Shown: positions 1-8,054 of the stretch, in pieces | Layout of the letters: each line of letters starts with the position of its first letter | How positions within the stretch are numbered: the first letter of the stretch is position 1 | Source: Brachyspira hampsonii | GTDB taxonomy: Bacteria; Spirochaetota; Brachyspiria; Brachyspirales; Brachyspiraceae | DNA length: 64,000 nucleotides | Reading direction: 5' to 3' | Assembly (NCBI RefSeq): GCF_001746205.1 | Contig: NZ_MDCO01000012.1 | Coordinates: 801,075-865,074, forward strand | Notes under the pieces: model-generated | Database searches by the model: none | The model's input: only the letters and a program-made list of their open reading frames with translations | Told to the model about the DNA's origin: nothing | Position numbers and translations under genes: made by a program

Positions 1-673
1 TGCTTTAATAGTAAAAGGTATAGCAGACGGATGTTATGATGCGGGGGCTGCTTTAATAGGCGGCGAAACTGCGGAAATGCCGGGTTTTTATAAAGACGGA
101 GATTATGATATAGCTGGTTTTTGTGTTGGTGTTGTGGAGAAAGATAAAATTATTGACGGCTCTAAAGTCAGCGAGGGCGATTCTATCATAGGTATTGCAT
201 CTTCAGGATTTCATAGTAATGGATTTTCTTTGATAAGGAAACTTGTACGAGATTACAATGCTGTATATGAAGGTGAAAAAATAGGAGAAACTCTTTTAAT
301 ACCTACTAAAATATATGTAAAAAAAGTTTTGCCTTTATTAGAAAAATATAATATTAAAGGCATGGCACATATTACAGGCGGCGGTTTAATAGAAAATGTT
401 CCGCGTTCTGTTGCTAAGGGATACAAAGCTGTAATTAAAAAGGATAGTTTTAATACTCCTAATATATTTAATTATATTCAGTATTTAGGTAATATAAAAG
501 AAGAAGAGATGTATAATACTTTTAATATGGGGATTGGATTTGTTATAATAGCTTCTAAAGAGGATAAAGATAATATTATAAATGATTTGAAAGAACAAAA
601 TGAATCTGCTTATGAAATTGGGTATATTGCTAAAAATGATAATGAGGATAAGAGTGATATATGCTTAGAGTAG
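1..673 (+). CDS. purM: Phosphoribosylformylglycinamidine cyclo-ligase (AIR synthetase), 5' end missing
   Basis: Catalyses ATP-dependent ring closure of formylglycinamidine ribonucleotide to aminoimidazole ribonucleotide in purine synthesis, in the cytosol. The gene enters from the left edge; the open frame starts at base 2 and reads straight into ALIGGETAEMPGFY, the conserved PurM segment around the ATP/substrate site. HITGGGLIENVPR further on is the second PurM signature, in the C-terminal AIRS_C half. About the first third of the family's usual 340 residues lies outside the window. The stop codon lies inside the start of purN (13-base overlap), so the two are translationally coupled consecutive pathway genes. 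The internal ATG at 77 is not the true start because conserved sequence precedes it. Confidence 0.95.
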   Translation, partial: ALIVKGIADGCYDAGAALIGGETAEMPGFYKDGDYDIAGFCVGVVEKDKIIDGSKVSEGDSIIGIASSGFHSNGFSLIRKLVRDYNAVYEGEKIGETLLIPTKIYVKKVLPLLEKYNIKGMAHITGGGLIENVPRSVAKGYKAVIKKDSFNTPNIFNYIQYLGNIKEEEMYNTFNMGIGFVIIASKEDKDNIINDLKEQNESAYEIGYIAKNDNEDKSDICLE

Positions 674-1221
674 CTGTTTTAATTTCGGGCGGAGGAAGTA
701 ATTTAAAATCTTTGATAGATGCTCAGGATAATGATTATTATAAAATAGATATAGTTATTGCTGATAGGGATTGCGGGGGATTGAATATTGCCGAAAATGC
801 TGGAATAAAAGCTTTATTATTAGATAGAAAAATATACAAAAAAGATTTATTTAAAAAAATAGATGAAAAACTTTCTAATATAGATTTAGTTGTGTTAGCT
901 GGATTTTTATCAATAGTAGATAGTGATTTTATAAAAAAATGGGAAGGAAAAATTATTAATATTCACCCATCTCTTCTTCCTAAATATGGCGGAAAGGGAA
1001 TGTATGGTATTCATGTGCATGAGGCAGTAATTGCAAATAAGGAAAAGGAATCAGGATGTACTGTTCATTATGTTACTGATACTATAGACGGAGGGGATAT
1101 TATAATGCAGGCTAAAGTATCTGTAAAAGAAGATGATACTGCTGATATTTTACAAAAAAGAGTATTAGTAGAAGAACATAAATTGCTTCCTACTACTGTG
1201 AAAAAACTTTCTAAAATATGA
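661..1221 (+). CDS. purN: Phosphoribosylglycinamide formyltransferase (GART)
   Basis: Transfers the formyl group of 10-formyltetrahydrofolate to glycinamide ribonucleotide, the third step of purine synthesis. The 186 residues match the small folate-dependent PurN family (about 190-210). Visible motifs are the N-terminal nucleotide-binding loop VLISGGGSNL, the catalytic block NIHPSLLPKYGGKG (with the conserved Asn and His), and TVHYVTDTIDGGDI, which carries the conserved Asp. The start at 661 overlaps the purM stop, and no better start exists. The gene is the last of the purine genes visible here; a convergent intergenic region follows. Confidence 0.95.
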   Translation: MLRVAVLISGGGSNLKSLIDAQDNDYYKIDIVIADRDCGGLNIAENAGIKALLLDRKIYKKDLFKKIDEKLSNIDLVVLAGFLSIVDSDFIKKWEGKIINIHPSLLPKYGGKGMYGIHVHEAVIANKEKESGCTVHYVTDTIDGGDIIMQAKVSVKEDDTADILQKRVLVEEHKLLPTTVKKLSKI

Positions 1222-1444
1222 TTTAAAATAATGTTGAATTTATTCTAATTCTCCACCCTTTATATTTATTGTTATTATCATAAATATAGTTATTATTGTT
1301 TTTTTAATCCTCTAAGAAAAAGCAATGCCCGCCCAAGTTATGATTAGATTGAAAGCGGTATTAAACGCATGTATAATTGTTTTTAATAATATTGTGCTAT
1401 TATGAATTACAAACTTTTTATATTTTTTGTCTATTTAACATGCG
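1222..1444. repeat. Convergent intergenic region with GC-rich motifs and an inverted repeat
   Basis: This 223-bp gap between purN (+) and the anti-sigma gene (-) has no plausible gene. It holds a CCACCC motif near 1251 and GCCCGCCCAAGT near 1326-1337, conspicuous in AT-rich surroundings and closely matching motifs in the other convergent gap at 26459-26937. An inverted repeat AACGCATGT (1364-1372) / ACATGCGTT (1438-1446) spans the right half and reaches the end of the anti-sigma gene. No clear intrinsic terminator is visible. The repeat may be a small interspersed element or a termination/compaction site; that is inference. Confidence 0.4.
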
Positions 1445-1963
1445 TTATTTACCCATATAATAAATATATGCAGACATTATAGAGATTTCTGAATTATTAT
1501 CATCTAATGAATCATTTTCATCATCAATATCGCTATATGTAAAATAGCTTGATAAAGGTGCATAATCTTCTTGTGTATTATAATCATCTGCACTAGTTGT
1601 TATTACAGAATTGTTATTCATATCAGAAGCCATTAATGTTGGGGTATCATCTGAATTGCTTGTAATATTATTATTATTGTTATATATTGCACTAACAGCT
1701 CCGAATATGAGTAAAGCAGCCGCTATTGAACTTATAGATGCTATGACTCTCTTTTTATTAAATATACTTACAGGCTTTTTATCAATTTTTATATTTGATT
1801 TTCCTAGAAGTATAGATGACATAGAATTTAATTCATCTTTGAATTTCTGACAAGATTTGCAAGAAGCTAAATGTTTCTCCATTTCAAAGATTTCATTAGC
1901 ATCTAAATCATTGTCCTTATATCTGCTAATAAGCATTTCATAATATTCATGATTATTTTTCAT
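1445..1963 (-). CDS. Zinc-finger (ZAS-type) membrane anti-sigma factor
   Basis: Likely holds the neighbouring ECF sigma factor inactive at the inner membrane. The 172-residue protein starts with a helical segment carrying HLASCKSC (His31, Cys35, Cys38), the H-x3-C-x2-C signature of zinc-associated anti-sigma domains. One membrane helix follows at about residues 73-93 (IASISSIAAALLIFGAVSAI). The C-terminal 75 residues are Asn/Asp/Ser-rich and would lie outside the membrane, the usual place for the sensory or protease-sensitive part. Its start overlaps the sigma-factor stop by four bases (ATGA), as expected for a co-translated sigma/anti-sigma pair. The function follows from the family and the pairing; the signal sensed is unknown. 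Confidence 0.85.
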   Translation of the reverse strand: MKNNHEYYEMLISRYKDNDLDANEIFEMEKHLASCKSCQKFKDELNSMSSILLGKSNIKIDKKPVSIFNKKRVIASISSIAAALLIFGAVSAIYNNNNNITSNSDDTPTLMASDMNNNSVITTSADDYNTQEDYAPLSSYFTYSDIDDENDSLDDNNSEISIMSAYIYYMGK

Positions 1964-2505
1964 AAGCTCACCCCCATTTTTTTCATAATAGCCAAAAGTT
2001 TTTTTCTAGCTCTGAATATTCTGGTTCTAACAGTATTAACCGGCAGATCCAATTTTTCAGATATTTCATTGTAAGAATAATTTTCGTATTCAGCCATCAT
2101 AAGCGGAATTCTAAAATCATCTTCCAATTTTTCCAATGCCTCAGCCAATATGATTCTATGTATGCTGTCGTCATTTCCAGATTCCTGTACTTCAGAATTT
2201 CTATATTCTTTTAAGCGGTATTTTTTTTCTCTTTCTTTTTTTCTTATATGATCAACAGCTCTGTTAAAAGAAACTCTATAAAGCCAAGTATATATTTTAC
2301 TTCTGCCCTCAAAACTTTCTCTTTTTATATAAAAACTTACAAAAACATCCTGTACAATTTCTTCTGCCTCATCTTTATTAGAAATGATAGAATAAACCAA
2401 ATTGAATAATGGTTTTTTATACATTTCTATAAGCTCTTTGTAAGCTTCCTCATTACCTGTTTTGAATGCATCTATATTATCTTCGTAAGCCATAGCACTG
2501 CTCAT
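1960..2505 (-). CDS. ECF-family RNA polymerase sigma factor (RpoE-like)
   Basis: Alternative sigma factor that would direct RNA polymerase to envelope-stress promoters. The 181 residues fit the ECF size. Region 2 is visible around residues 25-90 (FNLVYSIISNKDEAEEIVQDVFVSFY, then YTWLYRVSFNRAVDHIR), and region 4 around 125-175 (LPVNTVRTRIFRARKKL), the helix-turn-helix that contacts the -35 element. AAGGAT lies six bases before the ATG. It is the middle gene of a three-gene minus-strand operon: Spy-like protein, sigma, anti-sigma. The promoter in front of the operon and two more nearby share GGAAC/CGTCTAA elements of the ECF type, so autoregulation is likely. Confidence 0.93.
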   Translation of the reverse strand: MSSAMAYEDNIDAFKTGNEEAYKELIEMYKKPLFNLVYSIISNKDEAEEIVQDVFVSFYIKRESFEGRSKIYTWLYRVSFNRAVDHIRKKEREKKYRLKEYRNSEVQESGNDDSIHRIILAEALEKLEDDFRIPLMMAEYENYSYNEISEKLDLPVNTVRTRIFRARKKLLAIMKKMGVSL

Positions 2506-2526
2506 ATTTATCCTTATAAAAATTTC

Positions 2527-2985
2527 CTATCTCATCATACGGCTGTTTAGCTGAGCTTTTTGCTCTGGAGTAAGAACATCTATAATATCTAAATCTCTGA
2601 CTATTCTTAAATAATCTCTTAAAGCTTCCTGCTCTTTTTTCTGTCTTATCAGATTTTTAATTACTTCTCTGTTAGTATTATCTTTCATTAATTCTAATCT
2701 TATACTGTTATCAATTCTTTCTATTTCTAATCTTATAGGTTCTTCTTCTGTGATGAATCTGATGGCTATATCATACATTCTATCAGCTTGTTCTTCAGTT
2801 AGAATTATACCAATTTTTCTAAAAAATTGTAAAGGATCATGTCCTAATCTTTTATCAAATTCTCCGCCTCTTCTGTTTCTTCCATATCCAGGACCATGAG
2901 GACCAGGACCTTTAGGTCCCGGTTGTGCCAAAATTGACAAAGATAACAATAATATCAACGATATAGTATAAAATATTTTATTCAT
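2527..2985 (-). CDS. Exported Spy/CpxP-like protein, first gene of the sigma-factor operon
   Basis: Probable periplasmic chaperone or sensor of the Spy/CpxP/CnrX class. The 152-residue protein has a signal peptide (residues 1-20, ending in LSILAQ). A Gly/Pro/His-rich segment (about 21-45) follows, then an all-helical region with two LTxxQ motifs: LTEEQ near residue 62 and LTPEQ near residue 140, the hallmark of the family. GAGGAG precedes the ATG at good spacing. The gene lies 21 bases upstream of the ECF sigma gene and directly downstream of an ECF-type promoter, so it is both in the stress operon and probably under its control. The His-containing N-terminal segment could bind metal, but nothing in the sequence proves this. 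Confidence 0.8.
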   Translation of the reverse strand: MNKIFYTISLILLLSLSILAQPGPKGPGPHGPGYGRNRRGGEFDKRLGHDPLQFFRKIGIILTEEQADRMYDIAIRFITEEEPIRLEIERIDNSIRLELMKDNTNREVIKNLIRQKKEQEALRDYLRIVRDLDIIDVLTPEQKAQLNSRMMR

Positions 2986-3036
2986 AAACTCTCCTCACCG
3001 CTCCATAATTTTTAATATTATATTATCTTTTCCTTA

Positions 3037-3065
3037 TTAGACGAAATTATTATATAAAAAGTTCC
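3037..3065 (-). promoter_or_regulatory. ECF-type promoter of the spy-like/sigma/anti-sigma operon
   Basis: Read on the minus strand: GGAACTTTTT (3065-3056), then TTCGTCTAA (3045-3037), with 17 bases between GGAAC and CGTC. The element sits about 50 bases before the ATG at 2985. It matches the general ECF pattern (GGAAC ... CGTC) and two other sites at 3502-3529 and 4729-4757. It supports autoregulation of the sigma factor. Confidence 0.75.
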
Positions 3066-3067
3066 CT

Positions 3068-3466
3068 CTATTTTCTAAAAATAATATAATATTTTATCCT
3101 TTTTATCTCATTATCTGAAAATAATGACAATATATCCAAGTCGCATGACATTATAGTATAATCAAAATCGGCTTCTTTTTCTTTTTTCTCAAATATTAAT
3201 TTTTTTATATTATCCAAATTTATATCTTCTTTTTTAAACTCATCATTTATTTTCATATTGATTTCATTTAATTCATTTAAAATCTTTCTTACATCTTTCA
3301 AGTATCTTTTTATGATTGAATTTATAGTATATTTTTTTTCTAAACTTACATCTATTCCGGCATCAGTCAATATTTTAATAGAAGTATCATCTATTATGAA
3401 ATTTTCATCGGCATATAAATTATATATATTAAAAATTAATAAAGCAGCAATTATTATTTTTTTCAT
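3068..3466 (-). CDS. Small exported protein, diverged paralogue of the Spy-like protein
   Basis: I do not recognise this 132-residue protein by name. It has a signal peptide (MKKIIIAALLIFNIYNLYA) and a helical, charged mature region. Its layout parallels the adjacent Spy-like protein: LTDAGIDV sits where that protein has LTEEQAD, and CDLDILSLFSDNEIKRIK sits where it has RDLDIIDVLTPEQKAQL. The LTxxQ motifs themselves are degenerate. It has its own ECF-type promoter 36 bases upstream, and its stop codon lies three bases before the promoter of the next operon. Most likely a second, diverged stress-induced periplasmic protein; the paralogy is inference from position and motif alignment by eye. 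Confidence 0.6.
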   Translation of the reverse strand: MKKIIIAALLIFNIYNLYADENFIIDDTSIKILTDAGIDVSLEKKYTINSIIKRYLKDVRKILNELNEINMKINDEFKKEDINLDNIKKLIFEKKEKEADFDYTIMSCDLDILSLFSDNEIKRIKYYIIFRK

Positions 3467-3501
3467 ATAAACTAAACCTCTAAAATTAGTTGGTTTATCT
3501 T

Positions 3502-3529
3502 TTAGACGAACTAGTTATTAAAAAGTTCC
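3502..3529 (-). promoter_or_regulatory. ECF-type promoter of the small Spy-like paralogue
   Basis: Minus strand: GGAACTTTTT (3529-3520) and TTCGTCTAA (3510-3502), with 16 bases between GGAAC and CGTC. The distance to the ATG at 3466 is about 36 bases. Both elements are identical to those of the sigma-factor operon promoter at 3037-3065; only the spacer differs. Confidence 0.75.
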
Positions 3530-3617
3530 TAAAAATGATTTTATATTTTACACTTTAAAAAATAAAGTATTTATATTATAATAAAATTAATATATTTTTA
3601 TGTAATTTGGATAGCTA

Positions 3618-4697
3618 ATGTATAAAATAATTTCTTTAGATGAAAAATTAAAAATAATAAAATTTCTTTATGATAATAAAAGCAATGATATAAATGCTAT
3701 GTTTTCACTTATGAAATATATAAAATCTAAAATAAATGCAAAAATAGAAGAATCAGAGGAAGGTTTTTTATTATACAATGATGAAAAAAAATATTTATTT
3801 TATATATCAAATAATGATGCTATATGTATAAAAGTGATTATGCATGATGATAGAGTTGCCTTTACAAATTTTAAATATATGGAAAGAGAGTTTAAAAGTT
3901 ATATAGATGAAATTAATACATTGCTTGCAAAAGAGAAGATAGAAAATATCAATAATTCAATAAAGAATAATATGTGGATTGATTTTATGATTTCTAGTTA
4001 TGAATATAATCTTCATATAGTAGGCGGAAATGATTTAAGTTTGGGGCATATTGCTGAGATAATTTTTAAAAATGCCTCTTTTGTGCAATGCTCAAAATAT
4101 TTTAATGCATGCCCTAATGAGTATGATGTATTTTATTTATGCTCTAATGATGAGATTGAAGATATCATTAAAAAATATAAAAATGTAATCAATGGTAAAT
4201 ATTCCATTATGGTAAAAATTAAAGCTGATGATATGAACAGTTATTTTTATATAGCATGCGATGGAATAGATTTTATTTATAAAGAGGTAGTATATGATTA
4301 TGATTTTACATCTCTTTATAGTTCGGATAAAGAAAACATCATAAAGAAATATGATCTAATAAAAGAGGGGGGATCTTGGTATCAGGAAAAAGAAAACTCG
4401 CATAAAACATTAATATTTACAGATAAGTTTTTAAATAGAAATGATACCATAGGGATATTATTTAGAATATATAAATTATGTTTTGCTAAAGTTAAATATT
4501 TTAGAACTTATATATTTAAATTTGAGCCTTATAAATATGATTATAAGAAAGGTTTTATAGCAACGGAACTTTGGGATGCTGAGTTTTTTAAACATATTGA
4601 TTCCGGATATATGCTTGATTTAAGATATTTGCAGTCTATAAAAGTTTATGAAGATTTTCTAAAATTATGTGATGAATTAGAATCTTTTGAAAAATAG
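3618..4697 (+). CDS. Cytoplasmic protein of unknown function, 359 residues
   Basis: I do not recognise this protein. It has no signal peptide or membrane segment and is rich in Lys, Asp, Ile and Tyr with a mixed alpha/beta pattern. No catalytic motif stands out. The start at 3618 follows GGATAGCT, a weak ribosome-binding site. It lies on the plus strand between the ECF module and the RND pump and has no ECF-type promoter of its own; the ECF-type promoter at 4729-4757 begins just after its stop and serves the pump. A role in the stress circuit is possible only by position. Confidence 0.6.
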   Translation: MYKIISLDEKLKIIKFLYDNKSNDINAMFSLMKYIKSKINAKIEESEEGFLLYNDEKKYLFYISNNDAICIKVIMHDDRVAFTNFKYMEREFKSYIDEINTLLAKEKIENINNSIKNNMWIDFMISSYEYNLHIVGGNDLSLGHIAEIIFKNASFVQCSKYFNACPNEYDVFYLCSNDEIEDIIKKYKNVINGKYSIMVKIKADDMNSYFYIACDGIDFIYKEVVYDYDFTSLYSSDKENIIKKYDLIKEGGSWYQEKENSHKTLIFTDKFLNRNDTIGILFRIYKLCFAKVKYFRTYIFKFEPYKYDYKKGFIATELWDAEFFKHIDSGYMLDLRYLQSIKVYEDFLKLCDELESFEK

Positions 4698-4728
4698 AGT
4701 AATTATTTTGACAAAAAATAGTTAGTCT

Positions 4729-4757
4729 TGAAACTTTTTTTATAGTTATTCGTCTAA
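4729..4757 (+). promoter_or_regulatory. ECF-type promoter of the RND pump gene
   Basis: Plus strand: TGAAACTTTTTTT (from 4729) and TTCGTCTAA (4749-4757), with 16 bases between GAAAC and CGTC. The -10 element is identical to those at 3037 and 3502, and the -35 element differs at one base (GAAAC for GGAAC). The predicted leader to the ATG at 4810 is about 45 bases. This links the pump to the ECF sigma factor encoded nearby. Confidence 0.7.
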
Positions 4758-4809
4758 GTTAAAAAAATTAAAATATATAGTATGCTATATAAGAGGTAGG
4801 GTAAAGCGA

Positions 4810-7800
4810 ATGAAGAATTTTATAGAGTTAGTAGTAAAAAGACCTGTAGCTGTTTTTATGTGTATGATAGCGGTATTAATATTGGGTTTTGTAAGTTTGA
4901 GTAAATTAGCAGTTGATTTTTTACCTGATATGGAGCTTCCCTATATTACAGTAAGAACAGTATATGAGAATGCAGGACCTGAAGAGGTAGAAAAATCAGT
5001 TACAAGAGTAGTTGAAAATGCGGTTGCCACAGTAAGCGATATTAATACAATAACTTCTACTTCGCAAGAGGGAGAGTCAAGTGTATTTATAGAATTTAAT
5101 TGGGGTACTGATTTAGCAGTTGCCACAGCAGATGTAAGAGAGGCAATAGACGGAGTAAAAAATTCTCTTCCAGATGATGCTGATAGTCCCACAGTATTAA
5201 AATTTTCTACAGATATGACTCCTATCATGGAAATAGCTTTTTTCGGTACGGATAATTTAGGAGCATTATACACATTAATAGATAATCAAATATTAAATAA
5301 AATAGAACAGGCTTCCGGAGTGGCAAGAGCAGAAATAAGGGGCGGACTTAAAAGTGAGATGAAAGTTGATTTAGTTTTGAATAGACTTCATGCCTACGGT
5401 ATAGATATTAACAGTATAGTTTCTCTTTTATCATCAGAAAATCAGAATTTATCCGGAGGCGATACTTATGAAGGAGTTTACAAATATACTCTAAGAACTA
5501 TGGGAGAGTTTACAACACCGGAAGATATTGAAAATACTGTTGTAGCATTAAAAACTAATGATACACCCATAAAATTAAAAGATATAGGAAGAGTTTATCA
5601 GGGATACAGCGATGACTCTGAAATAGTAAAGATTAACGGTATGCCGGCAATATCCGTATCTGTTAATAAAGAGTCTGGAGGAAATGCTGTTAATGTGTCA
5701 AAAGCGGTAAAAAGACAATTAGCTAATCTAAATCTTCCTGAAGGTGTGGAGTATGAAATATTATTTAATAGTGCTGATAATGTAAATGAAGCTATAAAAG
5801 GAGTATTAGATACAGCTTGGCAGGGCGGATTATTTGCAGTTATTATATTGATGCTTTATCTATGGAATGTAAAAACAGTTTCTATAATAGCGGTTTCCAT
5901 TCCTATATCCATTATTATTACATTTACATTAATGTATTTTCTTGGAATCACTTTAAATATTATATCATTATCAGGACTTGTTTTGGGTATTGGTATGATG
6001 GTTGATAACTCTATTGTAGTTTTGGAAAATATATTTTATTATAGAAATAACGGATACGGAAAATATTCTTCTGCTATAAATGGTACTTCAACTGTTGCAC
6101 TTGCAATATCGGCTTCTACTCTTACAACAATTGCAGTGTTTTTGCCGTTTCTTTTCGTTGAAGGACAAACAGGTCAATTATTTAGAGATTTATGTATTAC
6201 AGTTACAGTTTCAATGATAGGTTCTTTATTTGTGGCACTTACTATAGTTCCTATGCTTGGGGCTAGACTTGTAACAAATAAAAAAATGAAATTTTTAATA
6301 CCTATAGAAAATTTTGTTAATGATAAATTCCATAGTAAAATTAATAACTTATATTCTGCTTTATTAAGTTATTCTATAAAAAACAAAAAGAAAGTATTTA
6401 TTTCATCATTATCAGTTGTGTTTATAATCATAATATTAGGCTTAATTTTTATAGGTAAAGAAGGATTTCCAACTTCAGATGAAGGACAATTTAAAATAGA
6501 TGTAAAGATGCCTGTAGGTACTAAATCTGAGCAGACACAGGCTTTTGTCAGCAGAATGGAAAGCGATATACAGAATGCAATAGGAGAGGATTTTGATAGA
6601 ATGCAGTCTAGGGTAAAATCAGGCTCTGAAGAGAATGCTGCTGAAATAAGAGTGCAGCTTAGAGAAAAAAGTGAAGGAAGAAAACTTTCTGTTGATGAAT
6701 ATATAGAAATAACAAGAAATGCATTAGTATCATACCCGGCACAAATTAATATATCAGCAATAACAACCTCAGCTATAAGCAGCGGAGGAAGAGACGGAGG
6801 AACAGGAGGTCAGGAAATAGAAATAGAGCTAGTAGGAGATGATTTAGATAAGTCTACAGAAATAGCAAATAATATAATAAACTCCATATCTGATATAGAA
6901 GGAATAAGAGAGCCTAGACTTACAAGAGATGATTCTAATCCTGAGCTTAAAATATATGTTAATAGAGAAATAGCTGCCAAAATGGGTATCAATGTAAATA
7001 CTATAGCGAATATTATTAAAACAAGTTTTGCAGGAACTACTGCTACAACTATGACTCCGGCCAATTCTGATGTTACAGATATAGATGTTAATGTTCAGTT
7101 AGGAGAGCCTGACAGATTAAAAATAGATGATATATCAAGACTTATGATACCTACAACTTCGGGAATAGTACCTATATCATCAATAGCCTCTATAGAAAAA
7201 AGCTACGGACCTACGGAGATAGAGAGAAAAGACAGTACAAGAATAACAACTATAAGAGCATCAGCTTATAATAGAGCATTAAGCGAAATAATGCAGGATG
7301 TTCAGCAAATCATTTCAAAAGAAGTATTCCTTCCTTCCGGATTTAATATTAATTATGCGGGAGATTTTGAGGATATGAAAGAAGCATTTTTACAGCTTAT
7401 TCAGGCATTTATATTAGCGTTAGTTTTGGTTTATGCTATAATGGCTAGTCAGTTTGAATCATTTATAGCTCCTTTTGTTATAGCATTAGCAATACCATTT
7501 GGTTTTGCCGGTTCTTTGGCAGCATTATTTATAGGAAGACAAACTTTAAGCGTATACAGCGGTATAGGGTTTATTGTACTAATAGGTATTGTAGTAAATA
7601 ATGGTATTGTACTTATAGATTATATGAATCAGCTTATGCATGAAAAAAATATCAATGGTGATGAAGCAGCATTAGAATCAGGTCCTAGAAGATTAAGACC
7701 TGTACTTATGACAACTTTAACAACAATATTAGGTCTTTTGCCTATGGCATTGTCAGGAGGAAGCGGAAATGAAATGTACCAGCCTTTATCCATTGCCATA

Positions 7801-7962
7801 CTAGGAGGGCTTTTAGTGTCAACAGCATTCACTCTTATAATAGTTCCTACTGTTTATGCTGCTATAAGAAATAAAATACCTCTTAAAGATTATGAGAAAA
7901 AAGATTTAGAGAGTAAAAATGATTTCACTGATTATGACACTATAAATGTTACAGGTAAATAA
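4810..7962 (+). CDS. RND-family efflux transporter (HAE1/AcrB-like)
   Basis: Inner-membrane proton-driven efflux pump of the resistance-nodulation-division superfamily, normally part of a tripartite envelope-spanning complex. At 1050 residues it has the full AcrB length: an N-terminal membrane helix, a first porter domain (about 35-330), helices 2-6 with GIGMMVDNSIVVLENIFYYR (about 395-415, the proton-relay Asp of helix 4), a second porter domain (about 555-860) and a second helix bundle ending near 1030. The motif class is that of multidrug rather than heavy-metal pumps. There is no periplasmic adaptor or outer-membrane channel gene beside it, which is unusual. AGAGGTAGGG precedes the ATG. 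Regulation by the nearby ECF sigma factor is suggested by the promoter at 4729-4757. The substrate is unknown. Confidence 0.92.
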   Translation: MKNFIELVVKRPVAVFMCMIAVLILGFVSLSKLAVDFLPDMELPYITVRTVYENAGPEEVEKSVTRVVENAVATVSDINTITSTSQEGESSVFIEFNWGTDLAVATADVREAIDGVKNSLPDDADSPTVLKFSTDMTPIMEIAFFGTDNLGALYTLIDNQILNKIEQASGVARAEIRGGLKSEMKVDLVLNRLHAYGIDINSIVSLLSSENQNLSGGDTYEGVYKYTLRTMGEFTTPEDIENTVVALKTNDTPIKLKDIGRVYQGYSDDSEIVKINGMPAISVSVNKESGGNAVNVSKAVKRQLANLNLPEGVEYEILFNSADNVNEAIKGVLDTAWQGGLFAVIILMLYLWNVKTVSIIAVSIPISIIITFTLMYFLGITLNIISLSGLVLGIGMMVDNSIVVLENIFYYRNNGYGKYSSAINGTSTVALAISASTLTTIAVFLPFLFVEGQTGQLFRDLCITVTVSMIGSLFVALTIVPMLGARLVTNKKMKFLIPIENFVNDKFHSKINNLYSALLSYSIKNKKKVFISSLSVVFIIIILGLIFIGKEGFPTSDEGQFKIDVKMPVGTKSEQTQAFVSRMESDIQNAIGEDFDRMQSRVKSGSEENAAEIRVQLREKSEGRKLSVDEYIEITRNALVSYPAQINISAITTSAISSGGRDGGTGGQEIEIELVGDDLDKSTEIANNIINSISDIEGIREPRLTRDDSNPELKIYVNREIAAKMGINVNTIANIIKTSFAGTTATTMTPANSDVTDIDVNVQLGEPDRLKIDDISRLMIPTTSGIVPISSIASIEKSYGPTEIERKDSTRITTIRASAYNRALSEIMQDVQQIISKEVFLPSGFNINYAGDFEDMKEAFLQLIQAFILALVLVYAIMASQFESFIAPFVIALAIPFGFAGSLAALFIGRQTLSVYSGIGFIVLIGIVVNNGIVLIDYMNQLMHEKNINGDEAALESGPRRLRPVLMTTLTTILGLLPMALSGGSGNEMYQPLSIAILGGLLVSTAFTLIIVPTVYAAIRNKIPLKDYEKKDLESKNDFTDYDTINVTGK

Positions 7963-7987
7963 TTTTTTCATACATTTTTTTATTTAC

Positions 7988-8026
7988 GATTAAGGATTTG
8001 TTTATATAAAAAACAAATCCTTAATC
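7988..8026. terminator. Long perfect hairpin between convergent genes
   Basis: A 16-bp perfect stem (7988-8003 with 8011-8026) and a 7-base loop lie between the RND pump (+) and the antiporter (-). No proper T-run follows on either strand, so it may work as a bidirectional barrier or processing site rather than a classic intrinsic terminator. Confidence 0.6.
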
Positions 8027-8054
8027 ATCTAATATTATTGTCAAAAAATTAAAA

